Below, one piece after another: positions 1 to 9,108 of a stretch of 64,000 nt of DNA (the stretch's first letter is position 1; each line of letters starts with the position of its first letter). The stretch is from RUG11462 sp045539315. Lineage in GTDB: Bacteria; Bacillota; Clostridia; Oscillospirales; Acutalibacteraceae. The DNA lies in the NCBI GenBank assembly GCA_045539315.1, contig JAZQFC010000027.1, positions 53,050 through 117,049 of the forward strand. Direction: 5' to 3'. Below the pieces are notes generated by a model that ran no database searches, was not told the origin of the DNA, and saw nothing but the letters and a program-made list of their open reading frames with translations. The position numbers and the translations under genes are program-made.

Positions 1-3000
1 CCTGAAGACGGAAATGTTTATATGGAAGACGGTTGCGTTGTATTAAAAGCGGAAAAAGAAGAAAGAACTTCAAGTTCTAACGGCAGAACAAAACAATACA
101 CAAGTGGCGAGATTTCAACGCAAGGACTTGGTGCTTGGAAATACGGTTATTTTGAATTCAGTGCAAAATTACCTAAAGGAAATCAAGTTTTTCCAGCCAT
201 CTGGCTTATGGGTTATGATTATGAAACATCTACTTGTGACTGGCCACACTCGGGCGAGATAGATGTTTTTGAAGCGCTTGGTGGGAACGCTGGAAATAAC
301 GTTTCAAGCACTTGGTCAACTCTCCATCACTCAACTTATGGCAATCGTGGATCTGCAAGTCACAAAGCAAAAGGTGCCGGAAACTTTGAAAATCTTAATC
401 ACGAAGATATGACAAACGAGTTCCATAAATATTGGATTTACTGGACCGATGAAATAATTATGCTTGGTGTTGATGAAGGTTGTTATAGCATCACAGACAT
501 CACAACCCCTGAACTTGCGCAGTCTTTCAGAGAATACGAGCATTGGATTTTGTTTGACTTGGCGATGGCGCCATATGGCAAGGAAATTGTTGACCATCCA
601 TCAAACGAATGGGAATTTTATATAGACTATGCAAGAGTTTATCAACTACCACAAGAAGATGATTATGATAACTATAAGTTAGTCGAAGCAGAAAATACTA
701 TCACTCTTAATAATTCTGCAAAAAGTTGGTCATTACATCAACCAACAAATCTTTTGAGTGACTCAAACGGAAATATTACTTCAAAATTTGAAGGGTTTGA
801 AAATGGCACCTACGACATTTACGCTTCATATACTGCAAACTCTGCTTCTTCAAGCGGTACTTTCGACGCATATATAAACGGTCAAAAAACGTCACAACAA
901 ATAAGTACTTTAAGTAGTACAGGCGTACAAAGCGGTGCACAAGGTTATTTAGGCAGAGTTACTGTAAAAGATGATACTACTTTTTCTATAAATCTCAAAA
1001 GGTCTTCTTCTAACTCGGCTTCACTCGCTGTTGATAAATATTTCTTTGTAAAAACTGATGATACTAACGGCGCTATTGTTAGCGATAAAAACAGTAACGC
1101 CAACGTGTATGATGAAGTCGAAGTTTCGAGCGCTGACGAGTTTTATAGCGCTTTTGATAGAGTGCGTCCCGGTGGCACTATAAAACTAAAACAAGATATC
1201 ACTCTAGATAGGGCATACACGATTACATCCGATTGTGTGATTGACCTTAACGGCTACACACTCTCATCGGGTGCGCTTAACAATGTCTTTTCTACTTCTA
1301 AAACCAACATTAAAATAACCTTTAAAAATGGTAAAATTCAAGCAAATGGTAAAAACGGTAGTTTGAATTACTTCTTTGTTGTTTCAAGTAATTGGGATGC
1401 CCATTACATAACATTTGAAGACGTTGAAGTTTTATCAACTGCAAAAACTATCAATAGTTTCTTATCTGGTAGTTGGGGAACAAGTAACTACACTTTGAAA
1501 AATTGTTCGTTTGATTTTACAAATTCGTCAAACGACGGCAGCACAAATCTTTATGTTATAAAAGCCGCTAACGGTTGGAACGCTACAAACACAGTTTTAA
1601 ACAACGTTACTTTTAATTACAAAATCACTAATAGCCCTATTTGTTTAACAGGCGAGCCAAAAGTGTTTGAGATTAAAAATTGCACCTTTAACAACTGCAA
1701 AAACGTTATTGAAACTGCGGCGACGCTTGGTGCAAATGCAAAAATAACACTTGCAAACTGCAAATTTAACAACATCGGCGCATTTACAACATTTGCAGAA
1801 AATGTCGATAAGTGCGTATTGGCTCAAAATAACGCATCTTTTGATGAAAATGATACCGCTATTAGTTTGACCTATGATTTATCAGGCAGTTTCAAAATTT
1901 CTTGTGACCACTCATATTCATCGGCTACTTGTGTTTCCCCTGCAACTTGTCAATATTGTGGGAATGAAAACGGAACTGATAACGGTGGACATGAAGCAGG
2001 CGCACCAGTAACAGTTGAACCTGACTGTGTATATGCAGGAAGCGTTACAGTTTCTTGTACAAAATGTGGTGAAACTCTATCAGAAGAAAAACTTCATATA
2101 GTTAACCACGATTATCAGTGGGTTAAAACTGTTGAGCCAACTTGTAAACAAGCAGGTTATCATCTTTATCAATGTTCTGTTTGTAATGTAAAACAGAGCC
2201 GTTCATACTACGGCGACGGCAAGAGAGCAAAACCTGCTCACACCCCTGATGAGTCTAAAACTACTATTGTAAAAAATACTTGTACCACAGGTGGTTACAC
2301 TCAAAAATATTGCACAACCTGTAATTCTACATATATAGTTGACCGCCACGCAAGCCGTCACACACTTTATAAATCTAAAACAATAGCACCTACAGAAACT
2401 ACAGACGGCTATTCAATTTACGCGTGTGAAAAATGCGATTATACAGTTACTCGAGAATTTATTGCGGCAGGTACATTAGTTGAGCACGAATACAGTGTAA
2501 ACGAACTTGAAAGTTGCTCAAAACTTATCGGCAGAGCATACAAAGATACTGACGATATTGTTTTGGCAATGAGTGGTTCTGGTGTTGAATACGGTATTTT
2601 CGTTGAAGGCGATGTTAAAGTAAAACTTAACAACACCGCTCACAAAGCGAACGTTTCACACTATCTCGGCGTGATGATAGACGGCGATTATCAAAACCGC
2701 AAGTTGATTGAAATTTCTTCGGGTGATAATGAAATTACTGTAGCAACCGACCTTCAAGTTGGCGAGCATACTATTATGCTTTGGCATCCTAACGAGTATA
2801 GTTATTCTACATATCGCATAAAATCTCTCACATTTACAGGAAGCAAATCTAAAGCCCCTACAAAGAAAAAATATACAATCGATTTTTACGGCGATTCCAT
2901 CACCGTAGGGCAGGGCAATGTGCCACTCGGCGAAGATGGTAGTTATTCTTCTTATACTTCTGACGCGCTTGATTCTTATGCAGGTGTAGTTGGAAGAGAG

Positions 3001-4992
3001 TTAGACGCTGATATCAACATCTGCGCGGCATCGGGATATGGTATTGCTTATGGATTTAACGAAAATACCAACCCTGCAGGTGGAATTATTTCAAAAATTT
3101 ACGACTATGCTTCGCCTGAAGATAAACTTTTGTGGGACTATTCTGCTTACACCCCTGATTTAGCAGTTGTATCGCTCGGTCAAAACGATTTATCTCATAA
3201 AGGCAATGTCGGCGATGTTGATTATCAACAAGAACTCAAAGACAAAATAAAAGATTTGATTGAAAAAATCCGCGCTAATGATAAGGCTATACCGATTGTA
3301 TTTATCGGTGGACTTATGAACACAGACGGTTCTTTCTCAAATGAATTTATAAACATAAGAAAATCTGTATCAGAAGTTGTAAACGAAAATAAATATAATG
3401 ACATTTATTTTAAAATTATAAAAGGCGATAGCGCAGGTGGCAACTATCACCCATCATCAGCAGCGCACGAAACAATAGGCGAAACACTTGCAAATTATAT
3501 TGAAACTTTAGACTTGTTTAACGATAAAACTAAAGTTATGTCACCGCTTATTGATGATTTTAATAATTCAATTGAAGTGCCAAGTCGTTATTCAAGTGCG
3601 TTAACAGGTAAAACAATTGAAATTACAGATAGCCCATTAAGTGATACTCATTCAAAAGTGCTTAAAGTTAATGCTGAAAATAATTACAGTGGTATTGTTT
3701 TAAAAACAACCGATATACCTGAAAACGCAGTTGGTATTAAGTTTGATGTTTACGTTGAAAAAAGAGCAACAATGGGTGTAATTGCGAGAGATTCGAGCAA
3801 TAAAACTTTATATGGCTCGGCGTCATCGCTTTCATCTATTCCTGCGGGCAAATGGGTAACAGTTACCGATGTAATAGACACTCGTTTGTGTTCTGCTAAA
3901 GATATTACATCTTATAAAATCATTACCGACTGGACTACTGCAACCGCAATTTATTTTGATAATATTTCTTACCTTACACTCGGCTCTAATGTTTGCGACC
4001 ACATTGCAAAAGATGGATTTGATAAAATTGTGCCACCAACTTGCGCAAAAGATGGTTACACCGAGCATTTATGTTCAGTTTGTGGCGAATGGTATAAAGA
4101 TAGCAATACTTTAGCAACAGGAAATCACATTGCAGATGAAAAACTTGATAAAGTTGTTGCTCCTAACTGCACATATGAGGGTTATACAGAGCATACTTGC
4201 GAAGAATGTGGCTTGGTTTATAAGGATTCTTATAAAGATAAGGTTACTGATGCACATGAGATAAAAATAATGCCGGCAAAAGAGCCTACCTGTACTGAAA
4301 CCGGACTTACTGAAGGTAAATACTGCGAACTTTGCAGAAGTGTTTTTGTTTCTCAGCAAGTAATTCCAAAACTAGACCACACTATCGTTACCGATTTAGG
4401 TAAATTCCCAAGTTGTAGTGAAACAGGTCTTACTATGGGTTCACATTGTTCGGTTTGTAATGAAGTAATTGTAGCGCAAGAAGTAATTCCAAAACTCCCA
4501 CACCAAGAGCAAACACAGTTTGGTTATTCTGCTACTTGTACAAAAACAGGTCTTACCGATAAAATCTGGTGTGGTGTTTGTGATGAAGTTATTCAAGAAG
4601 CAGAAATTATTCCAGTTTTACCGCATAACTTTAATTTAAAAGGCAAAAAAGATGCCACTTACGCTGCAAAAGGATATACAGGCGATACTGTTTGCGCAGT
4701 TTGTGGCGAAGTTGAAAGTTATGGTAAAGTAATACCTAGAAAGACTCTTAAAAAACCAACAATAAAACTTTCTAAAAAAGGTAATAAACTTACTGTAACA
4801 ATTAAAAAAGTTACAGGCGCTAAAAAATACGAGATATTTATTAAAATCGGCAAGAAGTGGAAGAAGTTTACTAGTAAGAAACTTAAATTCACTAAAAAGT
4901 TAACTAAAGGCAAAAAATATCAAGTAAAAGTTCGCGCTATCAATGGTACTAACAAGAGTAAATATTCTGGTATTAAAAAAATTAAACTTTAA
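1..4992 (+). CDS. Multidomain secreted GH16 glucanase / CE2 acetyl esterase (5' partial)
   Basis: The frame is open from base 1, so the true start and any signal peptide lie before the window. Numbering from the ATG at 22: residues 1-215 form a GH16 domain with the ExDxxE catalytic motif (E79, D81, E84), as in laminarinases and lichenases. Residues 218-355 and 1175-1320 look like beta-sandwich carbohydrate-binding modules. Residues 370-625 resemble a beta-helix. Residues 825-1175 match CE2 acetyl esterases: a jelly roll, then an SGNH domain with GDS (S959), GQND (1053-1056) and H1143/H1149. CxxC-rich repeats fill 627-815 and 1325-1570. A lysine-rich Fn3-like domain ends the protein. I infer that it cuts and deacetylates a plant or algal beta-glycan outside the cell. 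No LPXTG or dockerin is visible. The exact substrate is unknown. Confidence 0.88.
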   Translation, partial: PEDGNVYMEDGCVVLKAEKEERTSSSNGRTKQYTSGEISTQGLGAWKYGYFEFSAKLPKGNQVFPAIWLMGYDYETSTCDWPHSGEIDVFEALGGNAGNNVSSTWSTLHHSTYGNRGSASHKAKGAGNFENLNHEDMTNEFHKYWIYWTDEIIMLGVDEGCYSITDITTPELAQSFREYEHWILFDLAMAPYGKEIVDHPSNEWEFYIDYARVYQLPQEDDYDNYKLVEAENTITLNNSAKSWSLHQPTNLLSDSNGNITSKFEGFENGTYDIYASYTANSASSSGTFDAYINGQKTSQQISTLSSTGVQSGAQGYLGRVTVKDDTTFSINLKRSSSNSASLAVDKYFFVKTDDTNGAIVSDKNSNANVYDEVEVSSADEFYSAFDRVRPGGTIKLKQDITLDRAYTITSDCVIDLNGYTLSSGALNNVFSTSKTNIKITFKNGKIQANGKNGSLNYFFVVSSNWDAHYITFEDVEVLSTAKTINSFLSGSWGTSNYTLKNCSFDFTNSSNDGSTNLYVIKAANGWNATNTVLNNVTFNYKITNSPICLTGEPKVFEIKNCTFNNCKNVIETAATLGANAKITLANCKFNNIGAFTTFAENVDKCVLAQNNASFDENDTAISLTYDLSGSFKISCDHSYSSATCVSPATCQYCGNENGTDNGGHEAGAPVTVEPDCVYAGSVTVSCTKCGETLSEEKLHIVNHDYQWVKTVEPTCKQAGYHLYQCSVCNVKQSRSYYGDGKRAKPAHTPDESKTTIVKNTCTTGGYTQKYCTTCNSTYIVDRHASRHTLYKSKTIAPTETTDGYSIYACEKCDYTVTREFIAAGTLVEHEYSVNELESCSKLIGRAYKDTDDIVLAMSGSGVEYGIFVEGDVKVKLNNTAHKANVSHYLGVMIDGDYQNRKLIEISSGDNEITVATDLQVGEHTIMLWHPNEYSYSTYRIKSLTFTGSKSKAPTKKKYTIDFYGDSITVGQGNVPLGEDGSYSSYTSDALDSYAGVVGRELDADINICAASGYGIAYGFNENTNPAGGIISKIYDYASPEDKLLWDYSAYTPDLAVVSLGQNDLSHKGNVGDVDYQQELKDKIKDLIEKIRANDKAIPIVFIGGLMNTDGSFSNEFINIRKSVSEVVNENKYNDIYFKIIKGDSAGGNYHPSSAAHETIGETLANYIETLDLFNDKTKVMSPLIDDFNNSIEVPSRYSSALTGKTIEITDSPLSDTHSKVLKVNAENNYSGIVLKTTDIPENAVGIKFDVYVEKRATMGVIARDSSNKTLYGSASSLSSIPAGKWVTVTDVIDTRLCSAKDITSYKIITDWTTATAIYFDNISYLTLGSNVCDHIAKDGFDKIVPPTCAKDGYTEHLCSVCGEWYKDSNTLATGNHIADEKLDKVVAPNCTYEGYTEHTCEECGLVYKDSYKDKVTDAHEIKIMPAKEPTCTETGLTEGKYCELCRSVFVSQQVIPKLDHTIVTDLGKFPSCSETGLTMGSHCSVCNEVIVAQEVIPKLPHQEQTQFGYSATCTKTGLTDKIWCGVCDEVIQEAEIIPVLPHNFNLKGKKDATYAAKGYTGDTVCAVCGEVESYGKVIPRKTLKKPTIKLSKKGNKLTVTIKKVTGAKKYEIFIKIGKKWKKFTSKKLKFTKKLTKGKKYQVKVRAINGTNKSKYSGIKKIKL

Positions 4993-4995
4993 CTA

Positions 4996-5026
4996 AAAAA
5001 ATCTCCGCAAAATGCGGAGATTTTTT
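4996..5026 (+). terminator. Rho-independent terminator after the GH16/CE2 gene
   Basis: A GC-rich stem (ATCTCCGCA / TGCGGAGAT) with an AAA loop and a T run follows the stop codon by 3 bases. Confidence 0.9.
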
Positions 5027-5076
5027 AATATATTCCATTTTTAGTGCATTATTATTGAATTTTTTTATTTATTTTA

Positions 5077-5105
5077 TTGATTTTTTAATTAAAATATTGT
5101 ATCAT
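5077..5105 (+). promoter_or_regulatory. Predicted sigma-A promoter of the glutamine synthetase gene
   Basis: TTGATT, a 17-base spacer and TATCAT lie 36 bases before the start codon. A good AAGGAG ribosome site follows. Confidence 0.6.
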
Positions 5106-5140
5106 AACAATAACGATATTTAAAATATAAGGAGTAAAAT

Positions 5141-6565
5141 ATGAGCAAGAGTATTAAAGACATTTTAGAAATGATTAAAGAGCATAACATTGAAATGGTA
5201 GATTTCAAAATGGTTGACATTAACGGTGTTTATCGTCATGTTACCATTCCTGCCGGCAACTTTTCTGAAGACACAATGAAAAGCGGTATCGGTTTTGATG
5301 CTTCTAACTATGGTTATGCAGTTGTTGAAAAAAGCGATATGGTGTTTATTCCTGACCCTGATACAGCAGTTATTGACCCATTCTGCGAAATTCCTACTTT
5401 ATCAATGACAGGTAACGCAATGATTATTGCATCTCCTGAAAACAAACCACTTCCACAATATCCAAGAAACATTGTTCGTGCTGCTATTGACTATATGAAA
5501 GAGTCTGGCGTTGCTGATACAATGTATATCTTGCCTGAATTTGAGTTTTATCTTTTCGACCAAGTTGGTTGGGAAGTTAGCGGTAGAGAAATCAGCGCAA
5601 TGGTAGATGCTCAACAATCTTTCTGGAATAGCGCTACTGAAGGTCTTGGTGTTGTTGTTCCTAAACAAAAGAATTATCACATTGCTAAACCATTTGATGT
5701 TTCTTATGAATGCAGAAGTGAAATGTGTATGCATATGAAAGATGCAGGTATTGAAATCAACTATCATCACCCTGAAGTTGCTGCATCTGGTCAATTTGAA
5801 ATTGAACCTCAATTAGGCGAAATGGTACATATGGCTGACGCTACTATGATGATTAAATATATCATTCATAACACAGCGCTCAAATATGGTAAAACTGCTA
5901 CATTTATGCCAAAACCTGTTTATGGTGAAGCAGGCAACGGTATGCACGTTCATATGTTATTGATGAAAGATGGTAAACCTGTATTCTCTGATGATAACGG
6001 TTACTCTAACCTTTCACAAACTGCTCACTACTTTATGGGTGGTCTTTTAAAACACATTGCATCACTTTGTGCTTTAACAAACCCAAGTACAAACTCATTC
6101 AAACGTTTAGTTCCTGGTTTTGAGGCTCCTGTAACTGTTGGTTATGCTACTTCTAACCGTAGCGCAGTTATCAGAATTCCTGCTTATGCTAAATCTCCTG
6201 ATAAACGTAGATTTGAACTTCGTAACCCTGATGCTACTTGTAACCCATACTTCTGCTATGCGGCAATTCTTATGGCAGGTCTTGATGGTATTAAAAACAA
6301 AATTGACCCACACGAGAATGGTTGGGGTCCTTATGATGTTAACCTTTATCACTTACCTGAAGAAGAAAAAGCAAAACTTCAAGGTTTGCCAACATCTTTA
6401 GAACAAGCGCTTGACGCTTTGGAAAATGACCATGACTACTTAACCGAAGCAGGTGTTTTCCCTGAAGAACTTATTAAAAACTTTATCAAAAACAAACGTG
6501 AAGAAGTTAGTGAATTATCAAAAATTCCTCACCCTGCTGAATTTGATAAATATTTCAATTTATAA
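5141..6565 (+). CDS. glnA: Glutamine synthetase, type I
   Basis: Makes glutamine from glutamate, ammonia and ATP in the cytoplasm; the central step of nitrogen assimilation. The 474-residue protein carries the family's landmarks in order: PEFEFYLF (metal site), the GNGMHVHM motif, NRSAVIRIP, and RRFELRNPDATCNPY. Length suits GSI (usual 440-470). A tyrosine at residue 403 in NLYHLP sits where the adenylylated tyrosine of GSI-beta enzymes lies, although Firmicutes normally lack adenylylation. The gene stands alone between its own promoter and a terminator. No GlnR-type operator was recognised. The ribosome site AAGGAG is 7 bases before ATG. Confidence 0.95.
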   Translation: MSKSIKDILEMIKEHNIEMVDFKMVDINGVYRHVTIPAGNFSEDTMKSGIGFDASNYGYAVVEKSDMVFIPDPDTAVIDPFCEIPTLSMTGNAMIIASPENKPLPQYPRNIVRAAIDYMKESGVADTMYILPEFEFYLFDQVGWEVSGREISAMVDAQQSFWNSATEGLGVVVPKQKNYHIAKPFDVSYECRSEMCMHMKDAGIEINYHHPEVAASGQFEIEPQLGEMVHMADATMMIKYIIHNTALKYGKTATFMPKPVYGEAGNGMHVHMLLMKDGKPVFSDDNGYSNLSQTAHYFMGGLLKHIASLCALTNPSTNSFKRLVPGFEAPVTVGYATSNRSAVIRIPAYAKSPDKRRFELRNPDATCNPYFCYAAILMAGLDGIKNKIDPHENGWGPYDVNLYHLPEEEKAKLQGLPTSLEQALDALENDHDYLTEAGVFPEELIKNFIKNKREEVSELSKIPHPAEFDKYFNL

Positions 6566-6571
6566 AAGTAA

Positions 6572-6599
6572 AAAGCCTCCCAAGATTTTGGGAGGCTTT
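6572..6599. terminator. Bidirectional terminator between glnA and the histidine phosphatase gene
   Basis: A 12-bp perfect stem (AAAGCCTCCCAA / TTGGGAGGCTTT) with loop GATT lies between converging genes. A- and T-runs flank it on both sides. Confidence 0.9.
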
Positions 6600-6602
6600 A
6601 TT

Positions 6603-7340
6603 TTATTCACCTGATTCGTGACGTTCTGGGTCGCTAAAACATTCGCAAAATCGCCCTGCAAATGATACAGGCTCATCCGCTTTATATAAATGCGAAACAT
6701 CGCCAAACGCTTGGCAACGAAAATATGCTTTGCCTTTATCTCGCTCTTCTGAAATTAGTGTTGTAACAGAACTTGGCAACGCAATAAAATTATGCGATAC
6801 AACTTGTGGCGAGCAATTAAACAAGTGCGATAACAACAACGCTTCAATACCAAAATGGCAGAAAAACATAAGCGTTTTATGATTCTCTTGATTCACTTTA
6901 TAATATGTACCGCAGCGCTCATAACCATAGTTTTTCAAGCACTCATCAAACTTTTCAAAAACATACTCTGCCGTTTTTGGAACTTCAGAATTAGCAATAA
7001 AGCCTGCCTTTTTCCACTCATCTTTATCAAAAAGCGCTTGGTTTTTATCTAAAAATTCAGGTTTGAAATCCCAAATAATTCGCTCTTTTTTAGTTTCAGG
7101 GTCTATAACTAATTTATAAGAAAACTCCTGCAACCAATCACAAATTTCTGCTTGGTTTTTGGATAAATCAAGATACGGTTTCATAGTATCTTTTGCACGG
7201 CCTAGTGGCGAACAAAAAACTGCATCTACATCTATTTTCTTTAATCTATCGGCTACTAATTGCGCTTCAACAAACCCTTTTTCAGTTAAAGAATCTATTG
7301 AATAATCAGGCTCTGCGTGACGAACAAAAATTAATCTCAT
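6603..7340 (-). CDS. Histidine phosphatase family protein (phosphoglycerate mutase-like)
   Basis: A 245-residue cytosolic protein of the histidine phosphatase superfamily. It begins MRLIFVRHAEPDY, where the RHxE-type motif gives the phospho-accepting His8, followed by the usual LTEKG and CSPLGRAKDT (second arginine) blocks. A later CHFG motif supplies the second catalytic histidine. The substrate cannot be told from sequence; relatives act on small phosphorylated metabolites. Its promoter faces away from that of the AraC-type regulator next door, and a 12-bp inverted repeat lies between the two. That arrangement suggests, but does not prove, shared control. Confidence 0.8.
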   Translation of the reverse strand: MRLIFVRHAEPDYSIDSLTEKGFVEAQLVADRLKKIDVDAVFCSPLGRAKDTMKPYLDLSKNQAEICDWLQEFSYKLVIDPETKKERIIWDFKPEFLDKNQALFDKDEWKKAGFIANSEVPKTAEYVFEKFDECLKNYGYERCGTYYKVNQENHKTLMFFCHFGIEALLLSHLFNCSPQVVSHNFIALPSSVTTLISEERDKGKAYFRCQAFGDVSHLYKADEPVSFAGRFCECFSDPERHESGE

Positions 7341-7379
7341 ACTATTTCCCTTTGTCTTGTTAAGTTTTAATATGAATAT

Positions 7380-7407
7380 ATTATATCATATCAAAAAATA
7401 TTGTCAA
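7380..7407 (-). promoter_or_regulatory. Consensus promoter of the histidine phosphatase gene
   Basis: On the minus strand, TTGACA, a 16-base spacer and TATAAT are perfect consensus hexamers, 40 bases before the start codon. Confidence 0.75.
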
Positions 7408-7433
7408 TTAAAAAACGCAATGTTTTTTAATTG
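7405..7433. repeat. 12-bp inverted repeat between divergent promoters
   Basis: CAATTAAAAAAC and GTTTTTTAATTG are perfect inverted arms separated by 5 bases. One end overlaps the -35 of the leftward promoter and the other end overlaps the -35 of the rightward promoter. It is a plausible operator, possibly for the adjacent AraC-type protein. Confidence 0.6.
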
Positions 7434-7459
7434 CAATTTGTACTTTTTTGTGTTAAAAT
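7431..7459 (+). promoter_or_regulatory. Predicted promoter of the AraC-type regulator
   Basis: TTGCAA, a 17-base spacer and TAAAAT, 39 bases before the start codon. The -35 overlaps the right arm of the inverted repeat. Confidence 0.55.
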
Positions 7460-7498
7460 AAAATATATACTAACACATTTTCAAAAGAAGGGAATTTT

Positions 7499-8350
7499 AT
7501 GCGTACAGGTTATGTTTCTGATGATTTAATGGTTATTCATCATACGCCTGAAACAAATACAAGCGAAAAAGTTACAAACTTTAGAGGAACTTGGTCCTCG
7601 GATAACTATACTGTTTTTTATTGTAAAAAAGGCAATGCAACTGTAAGAAACGGCGCTTTAAAAATTGAAGTAAAAAGCAACCAATTAGTTATTATAGATT
7701 CACACAACGCTTTTGGCTATCAGTTTGATAGCGAAGATGATTATGAGTGTGTTTATTTTCAAATTTCACCTATTCATTTTTTGAACATTAAAGACGATAA
7801 GAATTTTTTAAGAGCGTTTGAATTTATTCCACCTAGCGAAAGCCTTATAAAATGCACCGGTGAAAATCAAATTTTCAGACATTTATTTGATTCCTTAATC
7901 GAATGTGATACGCTTCATTTAGGAATAACTCATGTTTTACCAAGAATTTTTTCTATTATTTCTCATCTTGCAATTTATTTCGATAAAAAATATCCAAATA
8001 GTGTTATTACTACTGACTCTATTCCTACGCAGATTATTAATTATATAAACAGAAACTATTTATCAACTATCACTTATGAAACAATTATTGATAAGTTTTT
8101 TGTTTCAAAACCTGTTATTAATAGCATTATGCATAACTACACAGGACTTACATTAAGAGAATACATTGAGCATTTGCGACTAAAAGATGCCAAAGTAATG
8201 CTTGAAACAAAGAATGCAAAAACCACTGCTAAATTATGTGGATATAAAACATATTCAACATTTTTTAGAGCATACAAAAGATATTATGGCACACCACCTA
8301 CCAGTGAATCTGATAAACCTAAAACAAAATGGCCACTTACTCATAATTAA
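7499..8350 (+). CDS. AraC family transcriptional regulator
   Basis: A 283-residue DNA-binding protein. Residues 20-100 look like the cupin-type sensor half: beta-rich, with YTVFYCKKGNATVRNG, as in sugar-sensing AraC proteins. Residues 178-275 hold the two helix-turn-helix motifs; the second is recognisable as KLCGYKTYSTFFRAYKRYYG. Family members usually activate genes for carbohydrate use or stress. The effector is unknown. It is transcribed divergently from the histidine phosphatase gene and precedes hpt, which has its own promoter. A GAAGGGA ribosome site precedes the ATG. Confidence 0.85.
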   Translation: MRTGYVSDDLMVIHHTPETNTSEKVTNFRGTWSSDNYTVFYCKKGNATVRNGALKIEVKSNQLVIIDSHNAFGYQFDSEDDYECVYFQISPIHFLNIKDDKNFLRAFEFIPPSESLIKCTGENQIFRHLFDSLIECDTLHLGITHVLPRIFSIISHLAIYFDKKYPNSVITTDSIPTQIINYINRNYLSTITYETIIDKFFVSKPVINSIMHNYTGLTLREYIEHLRLKDAKVMLETKNAKTTAKLCGYKTYSTFFRAYKRYYGTPPTSESDKPKTKWPLTHN

Positions 8351-8354
8351 CGAG

Positions 8355-8383
8355 TTGATTTCATTGAAAATGTATGGTACAAT
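8355..8383 (+). promoter_or_regulatory. Predicted promoter of hpt
   Basis: TTGATT, a 17-base spacer and TACAAT lie between the regulator's stop codon and hpt. Confidence 0.6.
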
Positions 8384-8421
8384 ATAGTACAAATAAAACA
8401 AAATTCAGGAGCAATTAAAAA

Positions 8422-8970
8422 ATGGAAAAAGGCATTGAAAAAGTATTATTTAGCGAAAAAGAAATTAAAGAGATGGTAAGTCGTATTGGCAAACAAATTT
8501 CTGATGACTTTAGAGATAGCGACAAAACTCTTCTTATTGTTTGTATTTTAAAAGGCTCGCTCGTATTTACTGCTGACTTAATTAGAGCTATCGATATTCC
8601 TTGTGAAATCGATTTTATGCAGGCTTCTTCTTACGGTGATAGCACAGTATCAAGTGGTACAGTACATATCAGAGTTGATTTAAAAGTTCAAGACTTATCA
8701 AAATACAACATTGTTATTGTTGAAGATATTTTAGACACAGGTAACACTTTGAATAACCTTATTCATGTTTTAAAAGGCAAAGGTTGTGAAGATGTAAGAC
8801 TTTGCGTTTTGCTTAACAAACCTGACAGAAGAATTAAACCTGTTGAAGTACAATATGAAGGTGCTAAAATTCCTGATGAATTTGTTGTTGGTTATGGTCT
8901 TGATTATGATGACCTTTATCGTAATCTCCCATACGTTGGTGTTTTAAAAAGAGAAGTTTATGAGAAATAA
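8422..8970 (+). CDS. hpt: Hypoxanthine phosphoribosyltransferase
   Basis: Purine salvage enzyme: joins hypoxanthine or guanine to PRPP, giving IMP or GMP. The 182-residue length is typical. The PRPP-binding loop VIVEDILDTGNTL lies near residues 95-107, and the early KGSLVFTADLIRAI block and the late YVGVLKREVY end are family hallmarks. It forms a single-gene unit with its own promoter and a strong terminator. Its ribosome site AGGAG is 9 bases before ATG. Confidence 0.95.
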   Translation: MEKGIEKVLFSEKEIKEMVSRIGKQISDDFRDSDKTLLIVCILKGSLVFTADLIRAIDIPCEIDFMQASSYGDSTVSSGTVHIRVDLKVQDLSKYNIVIVEDILDTGNTLNNLIHVLKGKGCEDVRLCVLLNKPDRRIKPVEVQYEGAKIPDEFVVGYGLDYDDLYRNLPYVGVLKREVYEK

Positions 8971-8972
8971 TT

Positions 8973-9003
8973 AAAAATCGCAAGAGTTTTCTTGCGATTT
9001 TTA
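8973..9003 (+). terminator. Terminator after hpt
   Basis: Stem AAAATCGCAAGA / TCTTGCGATTTT with loop GTTT and a T-rich tail. Confidence 0.9.
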
Positions 9004-9032
9004 TTTTGCAATAAATAATATTACAAATTTTG

Positions 9033-9061
9033 TTGAAATTTGGGTAAAAATATAATATAAT
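9033..9061 (+). promoter_or_regulatory. Predicted promoter of the SPFH gene
   Basis: TTGAAA, a 17-base spacer and TATAAT, 48 bases before the start codon. Confidence 0.65.
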
Positions 9062-9108
9062 TTATTTATAGGGAAACCTTAATATTTTTTTGAAAAGGGG
9101 TATTTATT

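Noticed and set aside
5402..5812. 136-codon minus-strand ORF inside glnA
   Set aside because: It lies wholly within a certain gene, its product has no family pattern, and its codons mirror the plus-strand gene.
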